The notes beneath the pieces were generated by a model, which worked only from the letters and a program-made list of their open reading frames with translations, did not search any database and was not told the DNA's origin. From an uncultured Oscillospiraceae bacterium (GTDB lineage: Bacteria; Bacillota; Clostridia; Oscillospirales; Acutalibacteraceae), in assembly GCA_900542375.1 (NCBI GenBank), contig UQNI01000057.1, positions 1 through 10,566 of the forward strand: a stretch of DNA of 10,566 nucleotides, given 5' to 3'. Shown here piece by piece: positions 1 through 6,076 of this stretch. Every line of letters begins with the position of its first letter. Position 1 is the first letter of the stretch. Made by a program: the position numbers and the translations under genes.

Positions 1-863
1 CGAAGCATTTCTTTTCTTCTGTCACCAAAACCAGGAGCTTTTACAGCTACGCAAGTGAAAGTACCGCGTAATTTATTCAGAATCAAGGTTGTCAAGGCTT
101 CGCCTTCCACATCTTCAGCAATGATAAGCAATTTTTTACCGGATTGTACGATTTGCTCTAGGATAGGAAGAATCTCTTGAATGTTAGAAATTTTCTTATC
201 TGTAATCAGCACATAAGCGTCATCCAAATCCGCTACCATTTTATCTGTATCTGTTACCATGTAAGGAGTTACATAACCACGGTCGAACATCATACCTTCT
301 ACTACTTCGGAGTAGGTTTCTGCTGTTTTGGATTCTTCTACTGTAATAACACCGTCAGCAGTTACTTTATCCATTGCTTCGGAAATCAGATTTCCAATTA
401 CTTCATCTGCTGCGGAAATGGTTGCTACACGTGCAATATCATCAGAGCAAGTTACTTTTTTGGAATTCTCTGTTAATGTGTTTACAGCAGTATTTACAGC
501 GTTTTGAATGCCTTTTTTCAAAATCATCGGATTGGCGCCTGCTGTTACGTTTTTCATGCCCTCACGGATTAAAGCTTGTGCCAACAAAGTAGCTGTTGTG
601 GTACCGTCGCCCGCAACATCGTTTGTTTTGATGGAAACTTCTTTGACAAGCTGAGCGCCCATGTTTTCAAATGGGTCATCCAACTCAACTTCTTTGGCAA
701 TGGTAACACCGTCATTGGTTACAAGCGGTGCGCCGAATTTTTTGTCCAAAACAACATTGCAGCCTTTTGGACCAAGTGTAATTTTTACTGTATCTGCCAA
801 TTGATTAATACCATTCATTAATGCTTTTCTTGCTTCTTCACCATAAATAATTTCTTTAGCCAT
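1..863 (-). CDS. groEL: Chaperonin GroEL (60 kDa), N-terminal part, 3' end outside window
   Basis: GroEL forms the double-ring ATP-driven folding chamber in the cytoplasm, working with the GroES lid. The visible 287 codons (of about 540 usual) start MAKEIIYGEEARKALMNGIN and cover the equatorial ATPase domain, the first intermediate segment and roughly half of the apical domain. Nucleotide-site motifs are intact: GPKG at 31-34, ND at 50-51 and GDGTTTAT at 85-92, whose Asp86 corresponds to the catalytic region of E. coli GroEL. Position 35 is Cys (GPKGCNV), where Arg is common in the family; this looks like minor variation. The ATG at 861-863 is preceded by an AGGAGG ribosome site. The gene lies 49 bases downstream of groES in the same transcript, so it should share its CIRCE control. 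The reading frame is open to base 1, so the truncation comes from the window edge, not from a mutation. Identification is essentially certain. Confidence 0.98.
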   Translation of the reverse strand, partial: MAKEIIYGEEARKALMNGINQLADTVKITLGPKGCNVVLDKKFGAPLVTNDGVTIAKEVELDDPFENMGAQLVKEVSIKTNDVAGDGTTTATLLAQALIREGMKNVTAGANPMILKKGIQNAVNTAVNTLTENSKKVTCSDDIARVATISAADEVIGNLISEAMDKVTADGVITVEESKTAETYSEVVEGMMFDRGYVTPYMVTDTDKMVADLDDAYVLITDKKISNIQEILPILEQIVQSGKKLLIIAEDVEGEALTTLILNKLRGTFTCVAVKAPGFGDRRKEML

Positions 864-912
864 AGAGATGATTCCTCCTAAAAATGATGTATGTTCGGTT
901 ACAATAAATCTA

Positions 913-1197
913 TTATTCTACAATTGCCAAAATATCGCTTTGACGAACAATGGTATACTCTTCTCCGTCAACTTTTACTTCTGTACCTGCATATTTGCTT
1001 GCAATCACCTTGTCACCCGGTTTGATGTACATTTCAACTTCTTTGCCGTCTACAATGCCGCCTGGGCCTACTGCCAATACCTGGGCAATTTGTGGTTTTT
1101 CTTGAGAGGCACTTGCAAGTACAATGCCGCTTTTGGTTGTTTCCTCTGCTTCTGTCATTTGAATTAATACTCTGTCTAATAGTGGTTTAATAGTCAT
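913..1197 (-). CDS. groES: Co-chaperonin GroES (10 kDa)
   Basis: GroES is the heptameric lid that caps the GroEL ring and closes the folding chamber. The 94-residue product is the family's normal length. It begins MTIKPLLDRVLIQ, contains the flexible mobile loop at about residues 17-36 with the GroEL-contacting IVL tripeptide at 25-27, and has the typical roof and core segments VGPGG and KPGDKVIASKYAGTEVK. The ATG at 1195-1197 follows a perfect AAGGAGG ribosome site 7-8 bases upstream. It is the first gene of the groESL operon; transcription is predicted from the promoter at 1273-1301, and repression by HrcA through the CIRCE operator at 1236-1274. No anomaly was seen. Confidence 0.98.
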   Translation of the reverse strand: MTIKPLLDRVLIQMTEAEETTKSGIVLASASQEKPQIAQVLAVGPGGIVDGKEVEMYIKPGDKVIASKYAGTEVKVDGEEYTIVRQSDILAIVE

Positions 1198-1235
1198 AAA
1201 TATTTCCTCCTTAAAGTAAATATATTAGTTACATC

Positions 1236-1274
1236 ATAGTTTTAGCACTCTTTAACTCCGAGTGCTAAAACTAT
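1236..1274 (-). promoter_or_regulatory. CIRCE operator (HrcA binding site) of groESL
   Basis: The core TTAGCACTC (1242-1250), a 9-base spacer and GAGTGCTAA (1260-1268) match the CIRCE consensus with no mismatch. The inverted repeat continues past the consensus to perfect 15-bp arms, 1236-1250 and 1260-1274. CIRCE is the known target of the heat-shock repressor HrcA. The operator overlaps the promoter -10 box and the expected start site (about 1266), so bound HrcA should block initiation. It also lies in the 5' leader, where it could fold as an RNA hairpin. The hrcA gene itself is not in this window. Confidence 0.96.
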
Positions 1275-1301
1275 TTTAACGTCTTTATCATAAAAAATCA
1301 A
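1273..1301 (-). promoter_or_regulatory. Vegetative promoter of groESL
   Basis: Read on the minus strand, TTGATT (1296-1301) is a -35 box, followed by a 17-base spacer and TAAAAT (1273-1278) as the -10. This fits the main vegetative sigma factor. Its last -10 bases lie inside the right CIRCE arm. The predicted start near 1266 gives a leader of about 70 bases before groES. Confidence 0.85.
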
Positions 1302-1434
1302 GGGAATTTTCATTGAAAACGCAAATTTCATAAATTATTTACAATTATATTTCCAAATCATTCTGTACTGTTTTGTGTATTTCAAACTACATGGAATGTT
1401 TTTGCCTAAAGTTTATCAATTACTGCTTAAGATA
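1302..1434. other. Spacer between groESL and zinc-ribbon promoters, nothing recognised
   Basis: The groES-to-zinc-ribbon interval (1198-1506) exceeds 300 bases and is gene-free. It holds the CIRCE operator and two divergent promoters at its ends. The central 133 bases are AT-rich, with no convincing open frame with a ribosome site, hairpin terminator or repeat. Confidence 0.6.
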
Positions 1435-1464
1435 TTGCAAAAGAAACAGGTTGTATATTATAAT
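1435..1464 (+). promoter_or_regulatory. Promoter of the zinc-ribbon gene
   Basis: TTGCAA (1435-1440), an 18-base spacer and a perfect TATAAT (1459-1464) form a good vegetative promoter. The predicted start near 1471 leaves a leader of about 36 bases before the ATG at 1507. No operator-like dyad was noticed around it. Confidence 0.75.
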
Positions 1465-1506
1465 AGGTACATATCTATACAGAACAATGAAAGTGAGGAC
1501 CTTATA

Positions 1507-1698
1507 ATGTCTGAAAGAAAAGATCCACCAGAATTTACACCGAAAACCTGTCCTGTTTGCGGCGGTCGTGCAATGAACGCATTCAAAGACAGAGAAAATT
1601 TCACCAGTTTTGAAATGGTATGCTGGGATTGCGGTAAACACCACTTCTATAAAATGGCTGACGATAAAAAGAGCTTTATCAAAGTGGACAAACTTTAA
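1507..1698 (+). CDS. Small zinc-ribbon protein, function unknown
   Basis: This is a 63-residue hypothetical protein with two CxxC knuckles: Cys15-Cys18 (CPVCGG) and Cys39-Cys42 (CWDCGK), separated by 20 residues and followed by His45-His46. The arrangement is a zinc ribbon expected to bind one Zn(II). The N-terminus (MSERKDPPEF) is polar and the C-terminus is lysine-rich, with no signal peptide or membrane segment, so it should be cytoplasmic. I do not recognise a named family; a nucleic-acid-binding or protein-adaptor role would be a guess from the fold. The frame is open upstream to 1375, but the ATG at 1507 is chosen because GTGAGGA lies just before it (1493-1499) and the promoter -10 at 1459-1464 falls inside the longer frame. 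It is a single-gene unit with its own promoter and strong terminator. Confidence 0.85.
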   Translation: MSERKDPPEFTPKTCPVCGGRAMNAFKDRENFTSFEMVCWDCGKHHFYKMADDKKSFIKVDKL

Positions 1699-1702
1699 TT
1701 GG

Positions 1703-1742
1703 AACAAAACAGCGGCTGTGTTACAGCCGCTGTTTTGTTTTT
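1703..1742 (+). terminator. Rho-independent terminator after the zinc-ribbon gene, possibly bidirectional
   Basis: A perfect 17-bp stem (1703-1719 with 1723-1739) closes a 3-base loop. Its GC-rich core is CAGCGGCTG, and the 3' arm is T-rich and continues into TTT. It begins 4 bases after the zinc-ribbon stop codon. No other hairpin was seen between here and the end of sfsA at 1841, so it may also stop minus-strand merR-sfsA transcripts, although on that strand the U-run lies within the stem and is interrupted. Confidence 0.92.
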
Positions 1743-1840
1743 ATAAAGCTGATGACAATACCAATCTTTTCTTATCATATAAAACCTACCGTAAAAAATT
1801 TGCCACATTATCAGACAAAGTAAAAATAATATGCAAACCG

Positions 1841-2524
1841 TTACACCAAATATACCGGAATTTGTGAAGAAATGGACATGCTATCCGGAGTTACTTTGCA
1901 GTCAAACGCCAGAATATTCACTCCGCATTCTTTTGCATACTGCAACGCTTCTCCAAATGCAGGGTGTGTTTTTATGTTAGGCGTAAAATACCGTACATCC
2001 TGCATTTGAACCACAAAAATAATATAAGCATCAAAACCGTTTTTTCTGCATTGGCACAATTCATATACGTGCTTGATTCCACGTTCCGTCGGTGCATCCG
2101 GAAACAATACCACCCCGTCTTCTTCAAGGGTTACACCTTTGACTTCAACATATGCAGGACGCTCTTCCCTTTCCAAATAAAAATCAAATCTGGAATCACA
2201 GTATTTCTTTTCAGGATAAATATTTTGTATGTGTTGTATGACTTGATTCTGTTCCAACCATTCTTTCACAGCTGCATTGGGGGCCTGAGAATCAATATTC
2301 ACAAGACGATTTCCTTTTTGAACCGATATTAACGAATATTCTGTCTTACGATTGGGATTGTCATGATGCTGCACATAAACTTCACAGTTTGGAATTAACA
2401 GTTCTTTACAGCGCCCCGTATTTTTTACATGACAAATGACTTCTTTTCCGCCCACTGCCACATGTGCCAAAAAACGATTTGGCCTTGAAAGAAAAATCCC
2501 TTTTTCTATATTAGAATAATGCAC
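1841..2524 (-). CDS. sfsA: SfsA-family protein (putative DNA/RNA nuclease)
   Basis: SfsA was named in E. coli for stimulating sugar fermentation; the family has an OB-like N-terminal domain and a PD-(D/E)xK-nuclease-like C-terminal domain, and nuclease activity has been reported. The 227-residue product has the family length (E. coli about 234). Hallmarks are FLSRPNRFLA (11-20), HVKNTGR (32-38), SRFDF (111-115), EVK (127-129) and FPDAPTERGIKH (141-152); Asp114, Glu127 and Lys129 are the likely metal and catalytic residues. The start is taken as GTG at 2522-2524 because a perfect AGGAGG (2531-2536) lies 6 bases upstream. The ATG 21 bases earlier (2543-2545) would place that ribosome site inside the gene. 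The gene overlaps the end of the merR gene by 14 bases, so the two are probably co-transcribed and translationally coupled. The physiological role remains unclear. Confidence 0.93.
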   Translation of the reverse strand: MHYSNIEKGIFLSRPNRFLAHVAVGGKEVICHVKNTGRCKELLIPNCEVYVQHHDNPNRKTEYSLISVQKGNRLVNIDSQAPNAAVKEWLEQNQVIQHIQNIYPEKKYCDSRFDFYLEREERPAYVEVKGVTLEEDGVVLFPDAPTERGIKHVYELCQCRKNGFDAYIIFVVQMQDVRYFTPNIKTHPAFGEALQYAKECGVNILAFDCKVTPDSMSISSQIPVYLV

Positions 2525-3353
2525 ACGGCACCTCCTGCACACCAATCGAAATTTTAAGCAATAAATCTTCTGTTGACGATACTACCAATTCATCCAGCAT
2601 TCCTTCTTCAAAGGAGTATCCGCTTAATTTGATATGATGTTCCTTTGCATAATCAATCATTTTTTGATAAGTCTCCCCTGTTAATTCATAAGAACCCTGA
2701 TGATATGCCGCTAAATAAATTCCTTTTGGTTTTTCAAAAAACGGTACTCCTTGAACCGTACGAGTTGTTTTGGTAAAAATATATGCATATTTTAAATAGT
2801 TTCCTTTCATAATATCTTCAACACACACCATGGTTCCATCAGGATATCCAACATTGATTCCCTTTTCCATACAGCATTGAATATGGTTTCTCCACGCTTC
2901 GGAGAAATCATCTATCGACTGAATGTGGCTGACATTCGTTACTGCAAAATACGCTTTTTCCTGTTCCTCCAGTTGAATCATGTCCGTATGTGTTTGAAGC
3001 ACATTCTGTGTTAATTGAATTCTGGTTTGCAGAAACCGATGCGTCTGTTTTAATTTTTTGATTTCGTTCTGAATTTTACGGTCCTCTTCATGAAATAACC
3101 GAATCATATTTTCCGGATTACGGTTGTCGATATATTCCTTAATCTCTTTTAATGGCATGCCAATCTCACGCAATGCTAAAATAACCGAAAGTACTTCAAA
3201 CTGTCTGTAAGAGTAATAACGGTATCCGTTTTCAGCAATATGGTCGGGCTGAAATAATCCTATTTCATCATAATAAAGCAACGTTTTTTTGGGCACGCCG
3301 CATAGTTTTGCAAAAGTACCTGTGGATATTTTATTTTGAAAATGTTCACTCAT
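2511..3353 (-). CDS. MerR-family regulator with GyrI-like effector domain (BmrR type)
   Basis: This is a predicted DNA-binding activator/repressor that senses a small, probably drug-like, molecule. The 280 residues hold a winged-helix MerR domain at about 8-78 (FAKLCGVPKKTLLYYDEIGL; then GYRYYSYRQFEVL), a long helix at about 82-120 that should form the dimer coiled coil, and a C-terminal GyrI-like effector-binding domain at about 130-275. BmrR and Mta have the same order. No cysteine cluster typical of metal-sensing MerR proteins is present near the dimer helix, which favours an organic ligand. The ATG at 3351-3353 has AGAGG 7 bases upstream. The gene is divergent from a MATE efflux gene across an 84-base control region, the usual arrangement for a regulator and its target. 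It is followed by, and overlaps, sfsA. The ligand cannot be named from sequence. Confidence 0.93.
   Translation of the reverse strand: MSEHFQNKISTGTFAKLCGVPKKTLLYYDEIGLFQPDHIAENGYRYYSYRQFEVLSVILALREIGMPLKEIKEYIDNRNPENMIRLFHEEDRKIQNEIKKLKQTHRFLQTRIQLTQNVLQTHTDMIQLEEQEKAYFAVTNVSHIQSIDDFSEAWRNHIQCCMEKGINVGYPDGTMVCVEDIMKGNYLKYAYIFTKTTRTVQGVPFFEKPKGIYLAAYHQGSYELTGETYQKMIDYAKEHHIKLSGYSFEEGMLDELVVSSTEDLLLKISIGVQEVPCALF
2531..2536 (-). promoter_or_regulatory. Ribosome binding site that sets the sfsA GTG start
   Basis: AGGAGG, read on the minus strand, lies within the last codons of the merR-family gene, 6 bases before the GTG at 2522-2524. It is the best ribosome site near the sfsA 5' end and decides between the GTG start and the longer ATG start. 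Confidence 0.8.
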
Positions 3354-3364
3354 AAAAAAACCTC

Positions 3365-3395
3365 TTGACTATCCAGTTACTGTATACTCTATGAT
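3365..3395 (+). promoter_or_regulatory. MerR-type promoter of the MATE gene with 19-bp spacer
   Basis: TTGACT (3365-3370) and TATGAT (3390-3395) are separated by 19 bases instead of the usual 17. This is the hallmark of promoters that a MerR protein activates by twisting the spacer DNA. The spacer is filled by the dyad at 3367-3389, as in known MerR-regulated promoters. The predicted start near 3402 gives a short leader of about 36 bases. Confidence 0.87.
3367..3389. promoter_or_regulatory. Imperfect dyad, predicted MerR-family operator
   Basis: The left half GACTATCCAGT (3367-3377) and right half ACTGTATACTC (3379-3389) are inverted copies matching at 9 of 11 positions, around a single central base (3378). 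The site lies exactly between the -35 and -10 of the MATE promoter and covers the start site of the merR promoter, so one bound dimer could control both directions. Confidence 0.8.
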
Positions 3396-3419
3396 AAATA
3401 ATAGTTTTTTGTATGTCAA
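3391..3419 (-). promoter_or_regulatory. Promoter of the merR-sfsA unit
   Basis: On the minus strand, a perfect TTGACA (3414-3419), a 17-base spacer and TATCAT (3391-3396) make a near-consensus vegetative promoter. Its -10 occupies the same DNA as the -10 of the divergent MATE promoter, so polymerase should be able to use only one at a time. The expected start, near 3384, falls inside the MerR dyad at 3367-3389, which predicts autorepression. Confidence 0.85.
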
Positions 3420-3424
3420 GTGTT

Positions 3425-3430
3425 AGGAGG
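3425..3430 (+). promoter_or_regulatory. Ribosome binding site that sets the MATE start
   Basis: A perfect AGGAGG lies 7 bases before the ATG at 3438. An in-frame GTG at 3420 begins before this site and has none of its own, so the ATG is preferred. Confidence 0.85.
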
Positions 3431-3437
3431 TGTTATC

Positions 3438-4811
3438 ATGCATACATTGGGCAGAAAAATTACGTTTGGGTCTTTAATCAGATTTGCTCTTCCAACTGTT
3501 TTTATGCTGGTGTTTTCATCTTTGTATACCATTATAGATGGTATCTTTATCTCCAATTTTGTTGGTGAAGACGGATTATCCGGTCTTAACATTGTATTTC
3601 CCGTCATCAATATTATTATGGGCATTGCTACTATGTTCGCTACCGGCGGCAGTGCCATTGTTGCCAAAAAAATGGGGGAAGGAAAAAAAGATGAGGCAAA
3701 TCAAAACTTTACCTTTTTATTCATTGTACTCATGGCAGTTGGCACTTTGGTGACAATTGGTGTGCTGGTATTTATTGACCCACTGCTCTCTTTCCTGGGA
3801 GCCATCGAAACCTTATACACATACAGTTATGATTATTTATTCACAACGGTTATGTTTACTTTGGTAACTATGGCTAAATTATATTTCGACTTCTTCCTTG
3901 TCACTTCAGGTAAGGCAAATTTGGCGCTCATTAACAGCGTCATTGGCGGTGTTACCAACGTGATATTGGATTATGTATTTATGGGACCGTTAAATATGGG
4001 AATGGCAGGTGCGGCATATGCTACTGAAATAGCCATGATTCTTCCTGTCATTTTAAGTTTTATCTATTTTGCTTCCAAAAAGCTGACTATATGTTTTACC
4101 AAACCCAAAGCTGGAATAAAGCTGGTATTGTCTGCTTGCGCAAACGGTTCTTCCGAAATGGTAGTACAAATTTCCGCAGGTATTTCTACATTTCTGTTTA
4201 ACTTATATATGCTCCAATATATCGGAAAAACAGGCGTTGCCGCTGTTACGATTGTGATGTATTCCCAATTTTTATTAATCTCTATGCTGTTGGGATTCTC
4301 GGCAGGAATTTCTCCTTTGATTAGTTTTAACTATGGACAACAGAATCACATGAAGCTAAATAAAATTGTAAAATACAGTTATATCATGGTTGGCATTTTT
4401 GCAGTCGTATCCTTTGCGGCAGCACAGGCCCTGGCAATACCAATTACCACTTTCTTTGCCCATGGTTCTCCCGATTTATATCAAATTACCATTTACGGAT
4501 TCAGAATATTCAGTTTCTCTTTTCTGATTTGCGGATTTAATATTTTAACTTCAGGATTATTTACAGCATTGTCCAACGGATTGATTTCAGCATTGGTTTC
4601 TTCCTTCAGAACTTTGATTTTCTTTGTAATAGGAATGGTCACATTGCCTCTTCTGTTTGGAGTTACAGGTATTTGGCTGGTTGTGCCGATTGCTGAAGTT
4701 GCTACGTTAATTGCTTCCATTGTCTTTCTATATGTATTTAAAAATAAATATGGATACAGTAAGCAGAAAAGTCAATTGTTTCAGGAACAACAACTACAAG
4801 AAGCAGAATAA
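3438..4811 (+). CDS. MATE-family multidrug efflux transporter
   Basis: This is an inner-membrane antiporter that should expel organic cations or drugs using a sodium or proton gradient. The 457-residue product is normal for the family and almost entirely hydrophobic, consistent with 12 membrane segments in two six-helix MATE repeats (about 14-210 and 225-435). Recognisable features are the first-helix region FALPTVFMLVFSSLYTIIDG with an acidic Asp34, the loop ATGGSAIVAKKMGEGKKDEA (68-87) typical of MepA-like members, and the second-repeat motif GFSAGISPLISFNYGQ (286-301). A polar tail (438-457) is cytoplasmic. The start is the ATG behind AGGAGG. Transcription should be inducible through the divergent MerR-family regulator. 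The closest well-known analogue is MepA of Staphylococcus, although there the regulator is MarR-type. The substrate range is not readable from sequence. Confidence 0.95.
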   Translation: MHTLGRKITFGSLIRFALPTVFMLVFSSLYTIIDGIFISNFVGEDGLSGLNIVFPVINIIMGIATMFATGGSAIVAKKMGEGKKDEANQNFTFLFIVLMAVGTLVTIGVLVFIDPLLSFLGAIETLYTYSYDYLFTTVMFTLVTMAKLYFDFFLVTSGKANLALINSVIGGVTNVILDYVFMGPLNMGMAGAAYATEIAMILPVILSFIYFASKKLTICFTKPKAGIKLVLSACANGSSEMVVQISAGISTFLFNLYMLQYIGKTGVAAVTIVMYSQFLLISMLLGFSAGISPLISFNYGQQNHMKLNKIVKYSYIMVGIFAVVSFAAAQALAIPITTFFAHGSPDLYQITIYGFRIFSFSFLICGFNILTSGLFTALSNGLISALVSSFRTLIFFVIGMVTLPLLFGVTGIWLVVPIAEVATLIASIVFLYVFKNKYGYSKQKSQLFQEQQLQEAE

Positions 4812-4843
4812 AAAACGCAGGCATTTTATGCCTGCGTTTTTTA
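4810..4843 (+). terminator. Rho-independent terminator of the MATE gene, likely bidirectional
   Basis: A 15-bp stem (4810-4824 with 4828-4842), with the GC core CGCAGGCAT, closes a TTT loop and ends in a run of six T. It overlaps the MATE stop codon (4809-4811). Since the 5' arm begins with six A, the minus strand also ends in a T-run, so the hairpin can also backstop transcription from nrdB. Confidence 0.95.
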
Positions 4844-4888
4844 TTTCCATCAGAGCAATACTCTATCAATCTCGCTTGAAACAGAATT

Positions 4889-4902
4889 TGTAATCGATTA
4901 CA
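4889..4902. repeat. Perfect 14-bp palindrome TGTAATCGATTACA
   Basis: This is a self-complementary 14-base sequence with no spacer, lying between two convergent transcription units. It is followed directly by a second, overlapping 8-base palindrome, ACAGCTGT (4900-4907). It resembles a dimeric protein binding site more than a terminator because it has no loop. No regulator is recognised. Confidence 0.6.
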
Positions 4903-4925
4903 GCTGTGACAAACATGTTAGCTGC

Positions 4926-4968
4926 TCATCATTTCAAAGGGAATCCAACAATTCCTCTGAAATGATGA
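4926..4968. repeat. Stem-loop of 11 perfect base pairs in the convergent intergenic region
   Basis: TCATCATTTCA (4926-4936) pairs perfectly with TGAAATGATGA (4958-4968). Further imperfect pairing (4938-4942 with 4952-4956) is possible inside the 21-base loop. No T-run follows on either strand, so it is not a typical terminator. It lies downstream of nrdB on the minus strand and may act as a 3' RNA structure. Confidence 0.6.
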
Positions 4969-4997
4969 ATAGCACCCGCCATCTTAGAGGCGGGTGC
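4969..4997 (-). terminator. GC-rich hairpin downstream of nrdB, probable terminator
   Basis: GCACCCGCC (4972-4980) pairs perfectly with GGCGGGTGC (4989-4997) across an 8-base loop, 15 bases beyond the nrdB stop. On the minus strand it is followed by a weak U-poor tract (TATTCATC). It is probably the first stop or an RNA-stabilising 3' end, with the hairpin at 4810-4842 as backup. Confidence 0.65.
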
Positions 4998-5011
4998 CAT
5001 TATCGTATAGA

Positions 5012-6055
5012 TTATAAATCATCTACCAAAGCAGTACTTTTTGCATAAGCGGTAGAACGACCTTCAAAGAAATCTGTTTTGATTAAATTTGCATTGCTGT
5101 ATTGGCTAATCCAAGACATGGAATCAGGCTCTTTTTCATATCCCGGATACAAAGGTTCAAATCCTAAATTCATGCAGCGCAAATTGCCCAAATAACGAAT
5201 ATAGTCTGTAATCATTTGACAGTTTAATCCTGAAATATCATCGCCGATGACATAATGTCCCCATGCAATTTCCTGCTCTACGCCTTCTTTTATCATGCTG
5301 CGGTACTCTTCAATTAATTCATCTGTAAATAAATGCGGTTCCTCTTTTTTCAATTCCAAAATAATAGAGCGAAACAGCCACAAATGTGTATTTTCATCAC
5401 GATTAATATAACGAATTTCTTGTACGGAACCGGGCATTTTATTATTGCGTCCCAAATTATAAAAGAACATAAAGCCGGAATAAAAATATACGCCTTCTAA
5501 AATATAGTTGGCAATCATAGTGCGGACCAGAGTATAATCGTCTTTCTTTTCTTGAAACTCGTTGTATAAGTTACCGATAAATTCATTTCTGCGAAGCAAA
5601 TGTTCGTCTTGACGCCATTGATATAAAATTTCATTGCGTTCTACGGGAGAACAAATCGTATCCAACATATAACCGTAACTTTGTGAATGAACGGCCTCCT
5701 GAAACGCCTGAATGGTCAAACAAAGATTGACTTCATTGGCGGTAATATATTCACCGACATTAGGCAAATTTGCTGTTTGCACACTGTCCAAAAAAATTAA
5801 GAAAGACAAAATTTTATCATATGCAGTACGCTCTGCTTTTGTCAACTGATTGTAGTTCTGAACGTCTGTATTTAAGTTAATTTCCTCAGGTATCCAAAAG
5901 TTATTCATGGCCTGACGGTACCAGTCGCTTACCCAGGCATATTTCATATTATTAAAATCGTTTAGGTTTGTGGTATTGCCGCCAATCATACGGCGTTTTA
6001 ATACTTCCACATCTCCGTCAGGATTGAACAAAGGTTTTTTCTTTAAGGTTGCCAT
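5012..6055 (-). CDS. nrdB: Class Ia ribonucleotide reductase, small (radical) subunit
   Basis: NrdB is the ferritin-like subunit that stores a tyrosyl radical beside a dimetal centre and passes it to NrdA, so that ribonucleotides can be reduced to dNTPs. Building the radical requires oxygen. The 347 residues have the usual length, and all six metal ligands are readable: Asp90 (FLDSV), Glu120 and His123 (QEAVHS), Glu187 (LEGVYF), Glu221 and His224 (DENTH). The radical tyrosine is Tyr127 (HSQSY), four residues after His123, so this is not a tyrosine-less class Ic form. The acidic C-terminal tail (STALVDDL) is the expected NrdA docking peptide. The ATG at 6053-6055 has AGGAG about 11 bases upstream. 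The gene follows nrdA by 21 bases in one operon under predicted NrdR control. NrdI and NrdH are absent nearby, favouring class Ia over Ib. Confidence 0.96.
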   Translation of the reverse strand: MATLKKKPLFNPDGDVEVLKRRMIGGNTTNLNDFNNMKYAWVSDWYRQAMNNFWIPEEINLNTDVQNYNQLTKAERTAYDKILSFLIFLDSVQTANLPNVGEYITANEVNLCLTIQAFQEAVHSQSYGYMLDTICSPVERNEILYQWRQDEHLLRRNEFIGNLYNEFQEKKDDYTLVRTMIANYILEGVYFYSGFMFFYNLGRNNKMPGSVQEIRYINRDENTHLWLFRSIILELKKEEPHLFTDELIEEYRSMIKEGVEQEIAWGHYVIGDDISGLNCQMITDYIRYLGNLRCMNLGFEPLYPGYEKEPDSMSWISQYSNANLIKTDFFEGRSTAYAKSTALVDDL

Positions 6056-6076
6056 TTATTTTTACTCTCCTCATAC

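Noticed and set aside
1375..1506. A 44-codon N-terminal extension of the zinc-ribbon protein
   Set aside because: It spans the gene's own -35/-10 promoter and has no ribosome site, while the ATG at 1507 has one.
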